Origin: Adhaeretor mobilis
GTDB lineage: Bacteria > Planctomycetota > Planctomycetia > Pirellulales > Lacipirellulaceae
Direction: 5' to 3'
Assembly: GCF_007741515.1 (NCBI RefSeq)
Contig: NZ_CP036263.1
Coordinates: 930,001-994,000, forward strand
Length of the DNA stretch: 64,000 nt
In this document: one piece after another, positions 8,281-17,236 of the stretch
Position numbering within the stretch: position 1 is the stretch's first letter
Layout: each line of letters begins with the position of its first letter
Made by a program: the position numbers and the translations under genes
Notes under the pieces: generated by a model
Told to the model about the DNA's origin: nothing
What the model saw: only the letters and a program-made list of their open reading frames with translations
The model's database searches: none

Positions 8281-9807
8281 TTACAGTCGGTACAGTTCGC
8301 CGTACTTCGACCTCAGTTGCGACAAGAGTGGCTCGTGGGAAAGCGGCTCGCCCGTAACTCGTTCGACCAATTCGGCCGGTGAATAACGCTGCCCCGGCTG
8401 GTGGATGTGCTCACGTAGCCACCCCAGCAGGCCGCCAAATTCCCCCTCAGCGAACGCCGCCTGTAAATCGCCCAAATCCTGTTCCGCTTTCGCGTAAAAT
8501 TGTGCCGCGTATAGATTGCCGAGCGCGTAAGTCGGGAAATATCCGACGAGCCCAGCACCCCAGTGGACATCTTGCATGACACCCTCTGCATTCGAGGGGG
8601 GCGTCAGACCGAGATACTCTTGGTACTTCGCGTTCCAAGCCTCAGGAAGATCGGCGATCGAGAGCCGCTCTTCGAGTAGTGCTTGCTCAATTTCAAACCG
8701 GATGAAGATATGCAAGTTGTACGTGACCTCATCCGCATCCACACGAATCAACGACGGTCGAACGCAATTGAGCGCCGCGTAGAATGCCTCCGGCGAACTA
8801 TTCTTTAGTACTGTAGGGAAGTGTTCCTGGGTGACCGGGAAAAAGTGCTTCCAGAAGCCGCGACTAAATGCGACTTGGTTTTCCCACATGCGAGACTGCG
8901 ATTCGTGAATACCCAAAGAAACCGAAGTACCAGTAGGCAAGCCGTGCTGCTCGCGTACCAAGCCTTGCTCGTATAAGGCATGGCCTACTTCGTGAATGGT
9001 ACTGAACAGTGCGTTCTCGAAATTGTCGATACTGTAACGTGTGCAAATGCGAACATCACCAGCGCCGGGGGTGCAACAAAAAGGATGTACCGTGGTGTCG
9101 AGACGCCCTGCATTGAAATCGTAGCCGATCTGTTCCGCTACGTGCCGTCCCAGCTTTTCCTGCTGGGTGATCTCGTAGTCTTGCTCAAGTACCGAACGAT
9201 CAGGCTGATGGTTGCTGCCGATGATCTCTTGGACAAGTGGCACGATTTCTTCTCGTAGCGCGCCCAGCACGCTGGCCACGTTCGCTGTCGACTCGCCCGG
9301 CTCGTAGTCGTCGAGCAACGGATCGTAGGGCGTGGCGTTGAATCCCAACGCAGCAGCTTCTTGGCGTTTCAATTCAAAGGTTTTCTCTAGTAGCGGCGCA
9401 AAGGATGCGAAATCGTCGTTCTTGCGAGCTTCCGCCCACGTTTGTTGAGCGAGCACGCTGGTGCGGGAAAGTTCCTCGACGAGCTTTTGAGGGAGCTTGG
9501 TTTTCTTCTCGTAATCGCGAGCCAACAGGCGAATATTGGTGCCGAATTCGCTATGCGGATCAGCCGCCAGCGGGCTGTCTTCCAGTTCGGCCAACCACTC
9601 GCCCAATCGTGAATCGGTATGCCGTTTGTGCAAAATCCCTGCTACCAATGCTACTTGTTCCGCACGATAGGGCCCGGCAGCCGGCGGCATTTTGGTGCAT
9701 TCGTCCCACTGCAACAGTTCCTCTACTCCAGAGAGCATGGCGGTTTGCTGAACATAATCGCACAGCGATTGATAGGTTTTCTGAAGCTTCTGGGCGTTGG
9801 CACTCAT
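8281..9807 (-). CDS. M32 family metal carboxypeptidase
   Basis: Zinc carboxypeptidase of the thermostable carboxypeptidase 1 family (M32), probably cytosolic, releasing C-terminal residues from peptides. The active-site helix HEVGHALYEQG supplies the two His ligands. About 30 residues later comes GIHESQSRMWENQ, the third family signature, and a family-typical GDVRICTRY lies just before HExxH. At 508 residues from the chosen start it matches the usual length of ~500. I chose the ATG at 9807 (MSANAQKLQKTY). The frame is open to 9909, but those 34 residues are atypical and would overlap the divergent bshB1 promoter region. Confidence 0.93.
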   Translation of the reverse strand: MSANAQKLQKTYQSLCDYVQQTAMLSGVEELLQWDECTKMPPAAGPYRAEQVALVAGILHKRHTDSRLGEWLAELEDSPLAADPHSEFGTNIRLLARDYEKKTKLPQKLVEELSRTSVLAQQTWAEARKNDDFASFAPLLEKTFELKRQEAAALGFNATPYDPLLDDYEPGESTANVASVLGALREEIVPLVQEIIGSNHQPDRSVLEQDYEITQQEKLGRHVAEQIGYDFNAGRLDTTVHPFCCTPGAGDVRICTRYSIDNFENALFSTIHEVGHALYEQGLVREQHGLPTGTSVSLGIHESQSRMWENQVAFSRGFWKHFFPVTQEHFPTVLKNSSPEAFYAALNCVRPSLIRVDADEVTYNLHIFIRFEIEQALLEERLSIADLPEAWNAKYQEYLGLTPPSNAEGVMQDVHWGAGLVGYFPTYALGNLYAAQFYAKAEQDLGDLQAAFAEGEFGGLLGWLREHIHQPGQRYSPAELVERVTGEPLSHEPLLSQLRSKYGELYRL

Positions 9808-9917
9808 GGCGTTCTCAGCATGACGAATGTTGGCGAATTGCGTTGACTTTGGATCGAAGCTAAGCGAAATTGCACACCGAAACAACCGTTTGCTCAACTG
9901 AACACCCAAACCGCTCT

Positions 9918-10619
9918 ATGCCTAATCTTCCCAAGCTGGATATTCTGGTCATTGCCCCGCACCCCGATGATGCCGAACTGGGCATGGGTGGAGCGATCCT
10001 CAAGTTCAAGGCCCAGGACAAGAAGGTCGGCGTGTTGGACCTCACCTCTGGCGAGCCCACGCCGCACGGCTCCCTGGGGCTGCGCGCTGCGGAAACGGCC
10101 AAAGCCACAGACATTCTGGGTCTTGATTGGCGCGAGAATCTCGGACTGCCGAATCGCAGTTTACAGGCGACGCTCGAAGCACGCGAAAAACTAGCCGGCG
10201 TAATCCGCCAGCAGCGACCGCGATGGTTGTTTGCGCCATATTGGGTCGATGCACATCCCGATCACACGGCAGCTACCGAGCTGGTCGATGCGGCACGGTT
10301 TTGGGCGAAGCTCAGCAAGACCGACATGCCGGCCGAGCCGTTTCATCCAGAGCGGATTTACAATTACTACTGCGTCCACTTGAAGATGAACCCGCAGCCG
10401 GCATTCATCTTGGACATCAGCGACGAGTGGGAGCAGAAGCTCGCGGCCATCGCTGCCTATGAAAGTCAATTCATCACCGGTCGCCCCACAAATCCATCAT
10501 TCCTCGATCAACTGCGCGACGAGGCGGCCTACTGGGGCAAGTCGATTGGCACGAAGTATGGGGAACCGTTCGCGTGTCGCGAGCCTCTGGGGCTAAGCTC
10601 CATGAGCGAGTTGGTGTGA
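9918..10619 (+). CDS. bshB1: LmbE/PIG-L family deacetylase, BshB1 type (bacillithiol pathway)
   Basis: Zinc deacetylase expected to convert N-acetylglucosaminyl-malate to glucosaminyl-malate in bacillithiol synthesis. The metal motif APHPDDAELGMGG sits near the N-terminus. HPDHTAATELV in the middle and the BshB1-like stretch FILDISDEWEQKLAAIAAYESQF follow. At 233 residues it is the normal length. The ATG at 9918 is preferred over an in-frame upstream start at 9870, because it places the first beta strand directly at the N-terminus. It is divergent from the M32 gene. No bshA or bshC is in this window, so the pathway role rests on subfamily resemblance; another LmbE substrate is possible. Confidence 0.83.
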   Translation: MPNLPKLDILVIAPHPDDAELGMGGAILKFKAQDKKVGVLDLTSGEPTPHGSLGLRAAETAKATDILGLDWRENLGLPNRSLQATLEAREKLAGVIRQQRPRWLFAPYWVDAHPDHTAATELVDAARFWAKLSKTDMPAEPFHPERIYNYYCVHLKMNPQPAFILDISDEWEQKLAAIAAYESQFITGRPTNPSFLDQLRDEAAYWGKSIGTKYGEPFACREPLGLSSMSELV

Positions 10620-10633
10620 AATGGGGTAAGGTT

Positions 10634-10662
10634 GTTAGCCGTCGACCTTGGTCGCCGCGGAG
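10634..10662 (+). repeat. 29-nt intergenic repeat, copy 1 (imperfect palindrome)
   Basis: GTTAGCCGTCGACC, a TT centre and GGTCGCCGC form a near-palindrome between bshB1 and the release-factor-like gene. A 24/29 match occurs at 20067-20095 on the same strand. Both are intergenic. Confidence 0.55.
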
Positions 10663-10733
10663 TATTTTCGCATGCAACGTAAAATCACTGAGCAAGCTCG
10701 GCGGCTAAGTCGGTGTTCTGAAAGTCGTCGTTA

Positions 10734-11243
10734 ATGCACGCAGCTTGCCAACCCATCGACCACCTTCTTAAGGATTGCACGATCCAGCGCACACGCGGTT
10801 CGGGCCCCGGCGGACAGCATCGCAATAAGGTGGAAACAGCCATTGTGGTGACGCACACGCTAACAGGTGTCCGCGGCGAAGCGTCGGAACGGCGCAGCCA
10901 GGCAGACAATCGCAAGATGGCGATCTTTCGGCTGCGTTTGAAGCTGGCAGTGGAAGTTCGCACACCGCAGCAGGCTGGGATTTCCGAGTATGGCCCCTCG
11001 GAATTGTGGCAGTCTCGTCGCCAAGGTAGTCGGATTGCTGTGAACGATCAGCACGACGATTTCCCATCGCTGTTGGCCGAAGCGCTCAACTCGCTGGCCA
11101 ACGCAAACTGGCAACCTGCTGAAGCTGCAGAGTTCCTGGGCGTCTCTTCGTCGCAGCTCGTGAAACTCTGCAAGCAGCATGCCCCTGCGCTAACTCAAGT
11201 GAATCGTCAACGCGAAGCTCTAGGGTTTGATCGCTTGCGTTGA
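10734..11243 (+). CDS. Stand-alone RF-1 domain (GGQ) peptide chain release factor-like protein
   Basis: 169-residue protein with the peptidyl-tRNA hydrolysis domain of class I release factors but no codon-recognition domains. GSGPGGQHRNKVETA places the catalytic GGQ at residues 26-28. The basic stretch ASERRSQADNRKMAIFRLR follows, as in RF1/ArfB-type domains. The last ~70 residues contain a predicted helix-turn-helix-like segment (WQPAEAAEFLGVSSSQLVKL) instead of the Lys/Arg tail of ArfB. By family it may rescue stalled ribosomes, but the different C-terminus makes this an inference. Confidence 0.88.
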   Translation: MHAACQPIDHLLKDCTIQRTRGSGPGGQHRNKVETAIVVTHTLTGVRGEASERRSQADNRKMAIFRLRLKLAVEVRTPQQAGISEYGPSELWQSRRQGSRIAVNDQHDDFPSLLAEALNSLANANWQPAEAAEFLGVSSSQLVKLCKQHAPALTQVNRQREALGFDRLR

Positions 11244-11348
11244 AATGAATGTCTCACGATACAAACAATACGACGGGTCGCAACGCAATGCTTTGCGAAC
11301 TAGAATGAACGCACGCGAGTCACTCCCTATCCTTTGTGAAAGCCAACG

Positions 11349-12059
11349 ATGTATGCCGTGTTATTTGATATCGATGGAACGCTCATACTCACCGGCGGCT
11401 CGGGACAGGTGGCCTTTTCTCGCACGTTTGCAGAGGATTTCGGGCTAGCAGAGATCTCACGTGATGTGCCCTTCGCTGGCCGCAGCGATCGGGCGATTGC
11501 ACTCGATTTGATGCAGCACGGCGGTATTGAACCTTCAGATGCGAACTGGCGTAAGTTCCAAACCGGCTATCTGAGTCGGCTGCCAAGCACACTTGAAGAG
11601 CTCAACGGTCGCGTGCTGCCAGGTGTTTTCGAGTTGCTTGATCGCCTTACCGACATTCCTGACGTGGCCCTTGGGCTGCTCACGGGCAATATGCAGCGCG
11701 GCGCGCAGGAGAAACTCACTTACTATAACCTGTGGGATCGCTTTGCCTTCGGTGGCTATGGCGACACTGCGACCGACCGCGCTCACATCGCCGCCCAAGC
11801 AGCGGCACAAGCTACGCAGCATTCCCAGGAAAATGGCAAAGGGCAACTGTGTGGCACGATGGTTCTCGGCGACACCATACACGATGTGCGTTGCGGAAAA
11901 TCGATCGGCGCATTGACCGTTGCCATTCCAACCGGCAACGCGGACGCTGCTGAACTTCGCACCTCAGAGCCTGATCTACTGATCGACGATCTCACCCAGA
12001 CCGACCCACTATTGCAAGCGATCACCGCCGCCTTGAACGAATTCCGCGCTACTGCCTAG
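11349..12059 (+). CDS. HAD-superfamily hydrolase (phosphatase)
   Basis: Haloacid dehalogenase-like hydrolase of 236 residues. Motif I is FDIDGTL at residues 6-12 with the nucleophile and acid Asp pair. Motif II is LLTGN, and motif IV is VLGDTIHDVRCGKS. The helical cap between motifs I and II resembles phosphoglycolate phosphatase-like members. It probably dephosphorylates a small metabolite in the cytosol. The substrate is not evident. Confidence 0.9.
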   Translation: MYAVLFDIDGTLILTGGSGQVAFSRTFAEDFGLAEISRDVPFAGRSDRAIALDLMQHGGIEPSDANWRKFQTGYLSRLPSTLEELNGRVLPGVFELLDRLTDIPDVALGLLTGNMQRGAQEKLTYYNLWDRFAFGGYGDTATDRAHIAAQAAAQATQHSQENGKGQLCGTMVLGDTIHDVRCGKSIGALTVAIPTGNADAAELRTSEPDLLIDDLTQTDPLLQAITAALNEFRATA

Positions 12060-12075
12060 CTGATACTTTCAAAGA

Positions 12076-12156
12076 TTAGCCACAAAGGCCCCGAAGACTG
12101 CGACCTTGAAGAGTTCATTCTTTTCACCTTAGTGCGCTTTGTGCCTTGTGTGGTAA
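12076..12156. repeat. Intergenic inverted repeat (copy C)
   Basis: Left arm TTAGCCACAAAGGCCCCGAAG and right arm CTTTGTGCCTTGTGTGGTAA are imperfect inverted partners between the HAD gene and the cyclase gene. The right arm resembles the arm of copy D at 40766-40791. Confidence 0.5.
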
Positions 12157-12225
12157 ACACAATAACCGTTGTTGCGATTCTCTGCTTTGCGGATGAGTCT
12201 GAAGCCAACCTGAAAGCCAACCCAC

Positions 12226-13806
12226 TTGGAAGCTGAAGCAACTAATTCTCCGACCACAAACTTGCGCCAGTGGAGCTTTGCCCAGCGGCACGGATTGCTT
12301 CTCGTCGCAATTTCGCCGGTGGTGGCGAACCTCATCGGTAGCGTGTTTAACATTTGGTACAACAAGGAGCAGATCCGCCCCGAGCTCTCCCCCGCCCAGG
12401 TCGAGCGCTTTCAAGCATGTTGGCAGGTATTCAACCTCGTCATCTACCCGCTTGCCGTTGCCTGCTGGGTGGCACCAATTCTTTGGCTGCGTGGCGTGCA
12501 TCGAAAGCTGCTAGCGGGTAAGGAAACCGACCCCGAGCTATTAGTGCGTGCCCAACGCACCGTAGTGAACTTGCCGTGGTGGATCCTCGCGGTCGCCGGC
12601 GTGAGCTGGCTTGTGTGCATTCCAGTCTTTCCAGCAGCCTTAGCGAGCCTGCCGGAGCCGCTTTCACGAACCGTTGTTTGGCACCTAGTCATTTCGTTTT
12701 TCTCCGGCGGTATGATTGCCGTAACGCACAGTTTTTTTGCCGTAGAACTCGTGAGTATGAGCTCGCTGTATCCCGTGCTCTTCCGACGGCAAAACCCAGC
12801 CGAAGTTCCTGGAGCGACTCCTATGACCATGACCACGCGCGGGCTCATGTGGGCCCTCTCGGCCGTTGTCAGCCCCATCGTTACGCTCGTCCTACTACTT
12901 ATCACCCCGCAAGCCACTACGGAAACGCCCTACTTCGGAGTCGCGGTTGGCGGGGTAGCGATTCTATTCGGGTTGGCGACCGTGTGGATGATCAAAGACC
13001 TAGTCAACTTGCCCTTGAAGCGGCTAGAGAAGGCTGCCATCCGAATCTCCAAGGGCGATCTTGACACACGGATCAACCTCAGACGCGCTGACGAGTTCGG
13101 CACCGTGATTGCAAGTTTCAACGACATGGTCCAGGGGCTACGCGAGCGCGAACGCATCCAACAAACCTTTGGTCGCCACGTGGGACAAGCGGCTGCGGAG
13201 CAGATCCTCTCTCAAGGCGATGGTCTGAGCGGTGCTGAGCAAATGATTTCCGTCATGTTCGTAGACGTGCGAAACTTTACCGAACATTCATCCAAGCATT
13301 CGCCCGAGGAAGTGGTCGAGGCGTTGAACCTTTTCTTCACTATGGGAGTCGAAACTGTCGAGTTGCACGGCGGTATGGTCAACAAGTTTCTCGGCGATGG
13401 CTTCATGGCGTTGTTCGGTATCGGCAGCGTCACTGAAGGAGACACAAGCGGCGCGGAGCAAGCCGTTAAGGCTGGTTGTGCATTACTAGAGTGTGTTGCC
13501 GGCTCGTGCGATGAGCTCGCAGCAGCCGGCTGGCCTGGACTGGCAATCGGCGTGGGCATCAACACGGGGCCAGCGGTCGTGGGAAGCATCGGCTCGCCGC
13601 AGCGACAGGAGTACACTGCCATTGGCGATACGGTGAACGTGGCAGCACGGGTCGAGTCGCTTACCAAGCAAGTTGGCAGGTCGCTACTCGTGACCGAAGC
13701 CACGCGAAAGCAATTGCCAGAAGAGCTACCGCTGGAACTCTTGCCCCCACAAAAAGTGAAAGGCAAAGGAGAGGCGCTTCGAATCTACGCGCTTCGCAAC
13801 GTATGA
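12226..13806 (+). CDS. Membrane class III adenylate cyclase with HAMP domain
   Basis: Integral-membrane nucleotide cyclase making cAMP as a second messenger. Six hydrophobic segments span residues ~23-255, a HAMP linker lies at ~256-308 and a class III catalytic domain at ~338-526. Metal ligands are Asp347 (VMFVDVRNFT) and Asp391 (NKFLGDGF). Lys387 and Thr464 (QEYTAIGDTVN) occupy the base-recognition positions in an adenine-type pair, and Asn471 and Arg475 are the transition-state residues, so all catalytic residues are present. No ATG lies near the N-terminus. An in-frame stop at 12211 leaves TTG 12226 as the first candidate start, with a weak ribosome site. The signal sensed by the membrane part is unknown. 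Confidence 0.92.
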   Translation: MEAEATNSPTTNLRQWSFAQRHGLLLVAISPVVANLIGSVFNIWYNKEQIRPELSPAQVERFQACWQVFNLVIYPLAVACWVAPILWLRGVHRKLLAGKETDPELLVRAQRTVVNLPWWILAVAGVSWLVCIPVFPAALASLPEPLSRTVVWHLVISFFSGGMIAVTHSFFAVELVSMSSLYPVLFRRQNPAEVPGATPMTMTTRGLMWALSAVVSPIVTLVLLLITPQATTETPYFGVAVGGVAILFGLATVWMIKDLVNLPLKRLEKAAIRISKGDLDTRINLRRADEFGTVIASFNDMVQGLRERERIQQTFGRHVGQAAAEQILSQGDGLSGAEQMISVMFVDVRNFTEHSSKHSPEEVVEALNLFFTMGVETVELHGGMVNKFLGDGFMALFGIGSVTEGDTSGAEQAVKAGCALLECVAGSCDELAAAGWPGLAIGVGINTGPAVVGSIGSPQRQEYTAIGDTVNVAARVESLTKQVGRSLLVTEATRKQLPEELPLELLPPQKVKGKGEALRIYALRNV

Positions 13807-14006
13807 GCACTCGCACGAAGTAGCAAGAAGTTCCCTACTTGCAAAAACTACGTGTCGCCAGGGGCACTTCGGTCGCCCACGCTTGCGGCACGCTTTGAGG
13901 TTAAACCGAATTGCCTTTGAGGTTCGTGGAGAACGTTCCTCGCACATTTCACCGCGCTGCTTGCACCGTGATGTTGTTGTTTCGCTACAGTAAACTCAGA
14001 AATGTT

Positions 14007-15581
14007 CTAATCAAACGGTTTCCAGCGAGTTGCACTAGGAGCCGAGCTGGGTTTTGATTCCGTCGGAGATTCGCGCAACGGATTCACAATCGTCGTTGAC
14101 GTAGAGTTTGCCATCGGCTTGCCGGGTGACCAGCGAGCGATACGACGATCCTTCGTCGAAGCATATCCGCCCGGTTCGGGATTGGTTCTCGCGGCTTTCG
14201 AGTTACGCCATTGCGAGGTGGAAGTTTCACCGTTGTCGATCGGTTCGCTCGCGAATGCCTGCACGACATTTCCATCATACTGGATTCCCTCGTACTGACC
14301 TTCGACATCAGTGGGAACTTCATGCTCCGCAAGTTCAAACAACTGATTGTCTTGCGCGGCGAATTCCTGTCGAGATGCTCCGTCGTCTGCGAAAAGTTCG
14401 GATTCCACTTCGGCAAGGGTAGCCAGTTCGGGCTGTCTAAATGGCAACTTCGTGAGAAGTTTGCTGCCATCTTCGCGGACTAATCGAACCCACAGTTCTA
14501 GTGGTTCGGAGGGAAGCTGGCCGCGAGAGATCGGCAACTCCAAATGCAAGCCGTCTCCCAGCGAAGTCGATTGCCAAGCGGCAGCGGCCTCGTCTGCGGT
14601 GAAGTCCCAGCGTTGGAATCGCTGTTGCTCGCCCGAGGGTGAGTTCTCAGCCGCGGTGAGTACCATCACAGATAGCTCACCTACCGCATCGACTGGCTCG
14701 TTCACGTCGGTTAGCGCTTCGACCACTACGAGCAGCCCTTCTGCGTTGGCTTCGAGTTCCTCTCCCGGTCCCCGCAACAAACGGCGAACTTTCAGATGAT
14801 CAGCTACCAGCCGTTGCGGTTCTTCTTGGTTATCCATGGGGGACTGGTATTGCTCAGTTCTCTCAGCGTCAGCCCGGACAACAAATTGAGCTCGCTCAGT
14901 CTCTGGCTCGCCGGTTTCTCCGTCCAGTGTCTCCTCTGCCGACGCATAGTTTGCCGGATCAGGGATCAGCAGCCGATTGCCTCCACCCCGAGTAGTAGTG
15001 GCAACTCTTTGTGAGCGAGTCGCCTGTGTAGACGAGGTGGGCTCAATCTCGAAGTCGGGCACTTCCATCTCTTCCGGAATGATCGGCTGAGGTTCGATGG
15101 GCTCGGGCTCGATCGAACCACGTTCAATGGGCTCTGGCGTCGGGATCGCCTCTTCCGGTACAGACTCCGCTGGTGTTGGCTCTGGCAAATCATTGTCGTC
15201 GATGTGCATCGGCGTATCGTCAGCCAATTCCGGCTCGGCGAGTGGCGGTCGCGATCCTTTGGTTGGAGTCGGACTGTCACTTGGAGTTGATTGGCTGGAG
15301 AAAGCAGGATCACTCGTAAATGCCGGCGCCGACGACGCTGCATGTTGAGGATTATTGCAGCGGCAATCACGAAGTTTTTCGGAATACTCCAGTAGGTAAT
15401 CTTCGAGTTCGTAGATGTAATCTTCTTGCTCACGCGAATGGCGCTCGAGAACGTCCACTTGCGCATTGTCCACGCTTCGGCACCCGCTTGCCGACAATGA
15501 CAAAGCGCCAATGGAGAGGGCTCCAACGCAGGCAATGGCTTGCTGGAACAGGGTTTGCCGAGGGAGTTTCGATTGATTCAT
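14007..15581 (-). CDS. Predicted lipoprotein with coiled coil and Pro/Glu-rich linker, function unknown
   Basis: A start at ATG 15581 gives a clean lipoprotein signal: MNQSKLPRQ, a hydrophobic core, and lipobox LSASGC around residue 33. The frame extends to 15683 but those residues look non-coding. After the Cys comes a short coiled coil (LERHSREQEDYIYELEDYL...). A long Pro/Glu/Thr-rich spacer with PEPIEPEPIEPQPI-like repeats leads to a folded region of ~120 residues (LRRLLRGPGEELEANAEGLLVVVEAL...) that looks beta-rich. The C-terminus is Ser/Arg-rich. It is probably anchored to a membrane, spanning the wide envelope space. It lies downstream of clpP but behind a terminator, so it is likely separately transcribed. 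Confidence 0.75.
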   Translation of the reverse strand: MNQSKLPRQTLFQQAIACVGALSIGALSLSASGCRSVDNAQVDVLERHSREQEDYIYELEDYLLEYSEKLRDCRCNNPQHAASSAPAFTSDPAFSSQSTPSDSPTPTKGSRPPLAEPELADDTPMHIDDNDLPEPTPAESVPEEAIPTPEPIERGSIEPEPIEPQPIIPEEMEVPDFEIEPTSSTQATRSQRVATTTRGGGNRLLIPDPANYASAEETLDGETGEPETERAQFVVRADAERTEQYQSPMDNQEEPQRLVADHLKVRRLLRGPGEELEANAEGLLVVVEALTDVNEPVDAVGELSVMVLTAAENSPSGEQQRFQRWDFTADEAAAAWQSTSLGDGLHLELPISRGQLPSEPLELWVRLVREDGSKLLTKLPFRQPELATLAEVESELFADDGASRQEFAAQDNQLFELAEHEVPTDVEGQYEGIQYDGNVVQAFASEPIDNGETSTSQWRNSKAARTNPEPGGYASTKDRRIARWSPGKPMANSTSTTIVNPLRESPTESKPSSAPSATRWKPFD

Positions 15582-15653
15582 AACGCTATTTCTCACGGAA
15601 TACTTACCAGGTGCGCAGGGCTCCCTGCATTTACCATTCGTTTTTCCATGGGG

Positions 15654-15700
15654 AGAAATAGAAAATGCCCCGATACGCGTCAATCGCGATCAGGGCATTT
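15654..15700 (-). terminator. Rho-independent terminator after the tig-clpP-clpP cluster
   Basis: AAATGCCC.GAT and ATC.GGGCATTT pair around an inner CGCG/CGCG helix (15662-15700). On the minus strand the stem is followed by TTTTCTATTT, a typical U-rich tail. Confidence 0.75.
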
Positions 15701-15758
15701 GTCGTTCGGGTTCAAGTGCTAGCTGCCGCCTGCGGCTTAGCAGCGCTGTCAAGCGGCA

Positions 15759-16346
15759 TCAGGCTTCCATGTGCTCAACCACCTTATCAATGATCCGATA
15801 CTCGAGCGCTTCTTCAGAAGACATGAAGTGATCGCGGTCCGTGTCGGCCTCAATTTGCTCCATGGTTTGGCCGGTGTGCTCCATAATAATCCGGTTGAGC
15901 TTTTCTTTAGTCTTCTTGTACTCAGTCGCGTGAATCATGATGTCTTCAGCCGTGCCCTGCATACCAGCAGAGGGTTGGTGAATCATGATGCGTGAGTTCG
16001 GCAACGCGTGCCGTTTACCGGCGGCTCCGGCTGCTAGCAGTACGGCCCCCATCGAGGCGGCCTGCCCCAGGCAGTACGTGGCAACGTCGCAAGTGACGAA
16101 TTGCATAGTGTCATAGATCGCCATGCCAGCGGTCACACTGCCGCCGGGCGAATTGATGTACAGGTGGATGTCCGCTTTCGGGTCGTCCGACTGTAGGAAC
16201 AGCAGTTGGGCAACCAGGCTGTTGGCCACATCGTCGTTTACGCCAGAACCCATCAGGATGATGCGATCCTTGAGCAACCGGCTGTAAATGTCCATCGCCC
16301 GCTCTTCGCGGCCGGACTTTTCAATAACGTAAGGAATCAGATTCAT
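15759..16346 (-). CDS. clpP: ATP-dependent Clp protease proteolytic subunit (paralogue 2)
   Basis: Serine peptidase S14 subunit that forms tetradecameric chambers with a Clp ATPase. The catalytic triad is intact: Ser in [11 protein letters not shown], His in IMIHQPSAG and Asp in [28 protein letters not shown] is the family oligomer/handle motif. The ATG at 16346 ([16 protein letters not shown]) gives 195 residues and matches typical processed ClpP. An upstream TTG at 16352 is possible. It is 75 bp downstream of a second clpP, and both follow tig, so the genes are likely cotranscribed. It is closer to standard ClpP than its neighbour. Confidence 0.97.
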   Translation of the reverse strand: MNLIPYVIEKSGREERAMDIYSRLLKDRIILMGSGVNDDVANSLVAQLLFLQSDDPKADIHLYINSPGGSVTAGMAIYDTMQFVTCDVATYCLGQAASMGAVLLAAGAAGKRHALPNSRIMIHQPSAGMQGTAEDIMIHATEYKKTKEKLNRIIMEHTGQTMEQIEADTDRDHFMSSEEALEYRIIDKVVEHMEA

Positions 16347-16421
16347 AACCAAATCAATCCATTGAGTCTGTTGTATTGCAAATGAAGGGTCGCGCCAGTG
16401 AGCGACCGATGGTTTTGTCGC

Positions 16422-17093
16422 TTAGTCGTCTTCTTCGCTAGGAGCTCCCGGCGGCTTCGTGAGAATGTCGTCCACGATCCCAAAATCGACCGCTTCTTGA
16501 GCAGTCAGATAGTGGTCGCGATCGCAGGCCGCTTGAATCTCATCAGCCGTCTTGCCGGTGTGTCCGGCTAGAATTTCGTTGAGCGCTTGCCGCGTCTTGA
16601 GGATCTCGTTCGCCTGAATCTCGATGTCTGAGACTTGCCCACCCACGCCGCCATGAGGCTGGTGAATCATGACTTTAGAGTTCTTAAGGGCGAATCGCTT
16701 GCCCTTTTCGCCACCGGCAAGCAGCACCGATCCGCCGCTGGCTGCGAGACCAACACAATAGGTCGATACCGGTGGGGAGATCATCTGCATGGTGTCGTAA
16801 ATCGCCAAGGTCGATGTGACACTACCGCCGGGTGAGTTGATGTAGAAGTGGATGTCCTTGCGGCGGTTTTCGCTCTGCAAGTACAGCAGTTTCATGACCA
16901 GTTCGTTGGCATTGCCATCGTAGATCTCGCCCTGGAGGAAGATCACGCGATTCTCCAGCAGCAAATCGCCAAGCGTCATCTGACGTTGGCGCTGCATGTC
17001 TCGCGAAGCTGCGGCAAGCTGAAGGTCCCGGTGGGGAAGATAGTCCTGGGGAGCGGCATCGGGAGTGCCAGAGAGGCCTTGATAGTCCATCAT
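16422..17093 (-). CDS. clpP: ATP-dependent Clp protease proteolytic subunit (paralogue 1)
   Basis: Second ClpP, 223 residues, with a ~40-residue N-terminal extension before the common core and an acidic C-terminal tail (APSEEDD). The catalytic Ser lies in an altered context (GLAASGGSVLLAG instead of GQAASMGA). The His (MIHQPHGG) and Asp (ACDRDHYLT) are present, so it should be active. Two adjacent divergent clpP genes suggest hetero-oligomeric or specialised proteases. The start chosen is ATG 17093; TTG 17099 and ATG 17090 are alternatives. Confidence 0.96.
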   Translation of the reverse strand: MMDYQGLSGTPDAAPQDYLPHRDLQLAAASRDMQRQRQMTLGDLLLENRVIFLQGEIYDGNANELVMKLLYLQSENRRKDIHFYINSPGGSVTSTLAIYDTMQMISPPVSTYCVGLAASGGSVLLAGGEKGKRFALKNSKVMIHQPHGGVGGQVSDIEIQANEILKTRQALNEILAGHTGKTADEIQAACDRDHYLTAQEAVDFGIVDDILTKPPGAPSEEDD

Positions 17094-17236
17094 TCTCAAT
17101 CCTTTGTTTTTTGCTTAGCGGCACAAGCCAACTTACTTGATGCCGAATAATTCCTGGGCCGAATGTCTTGTGGCCTAATGGTTTTATGGACACAGCGTTT
17201 CGTCAACACGGTGCGACGGAGTCGAATGAGCGTCGA

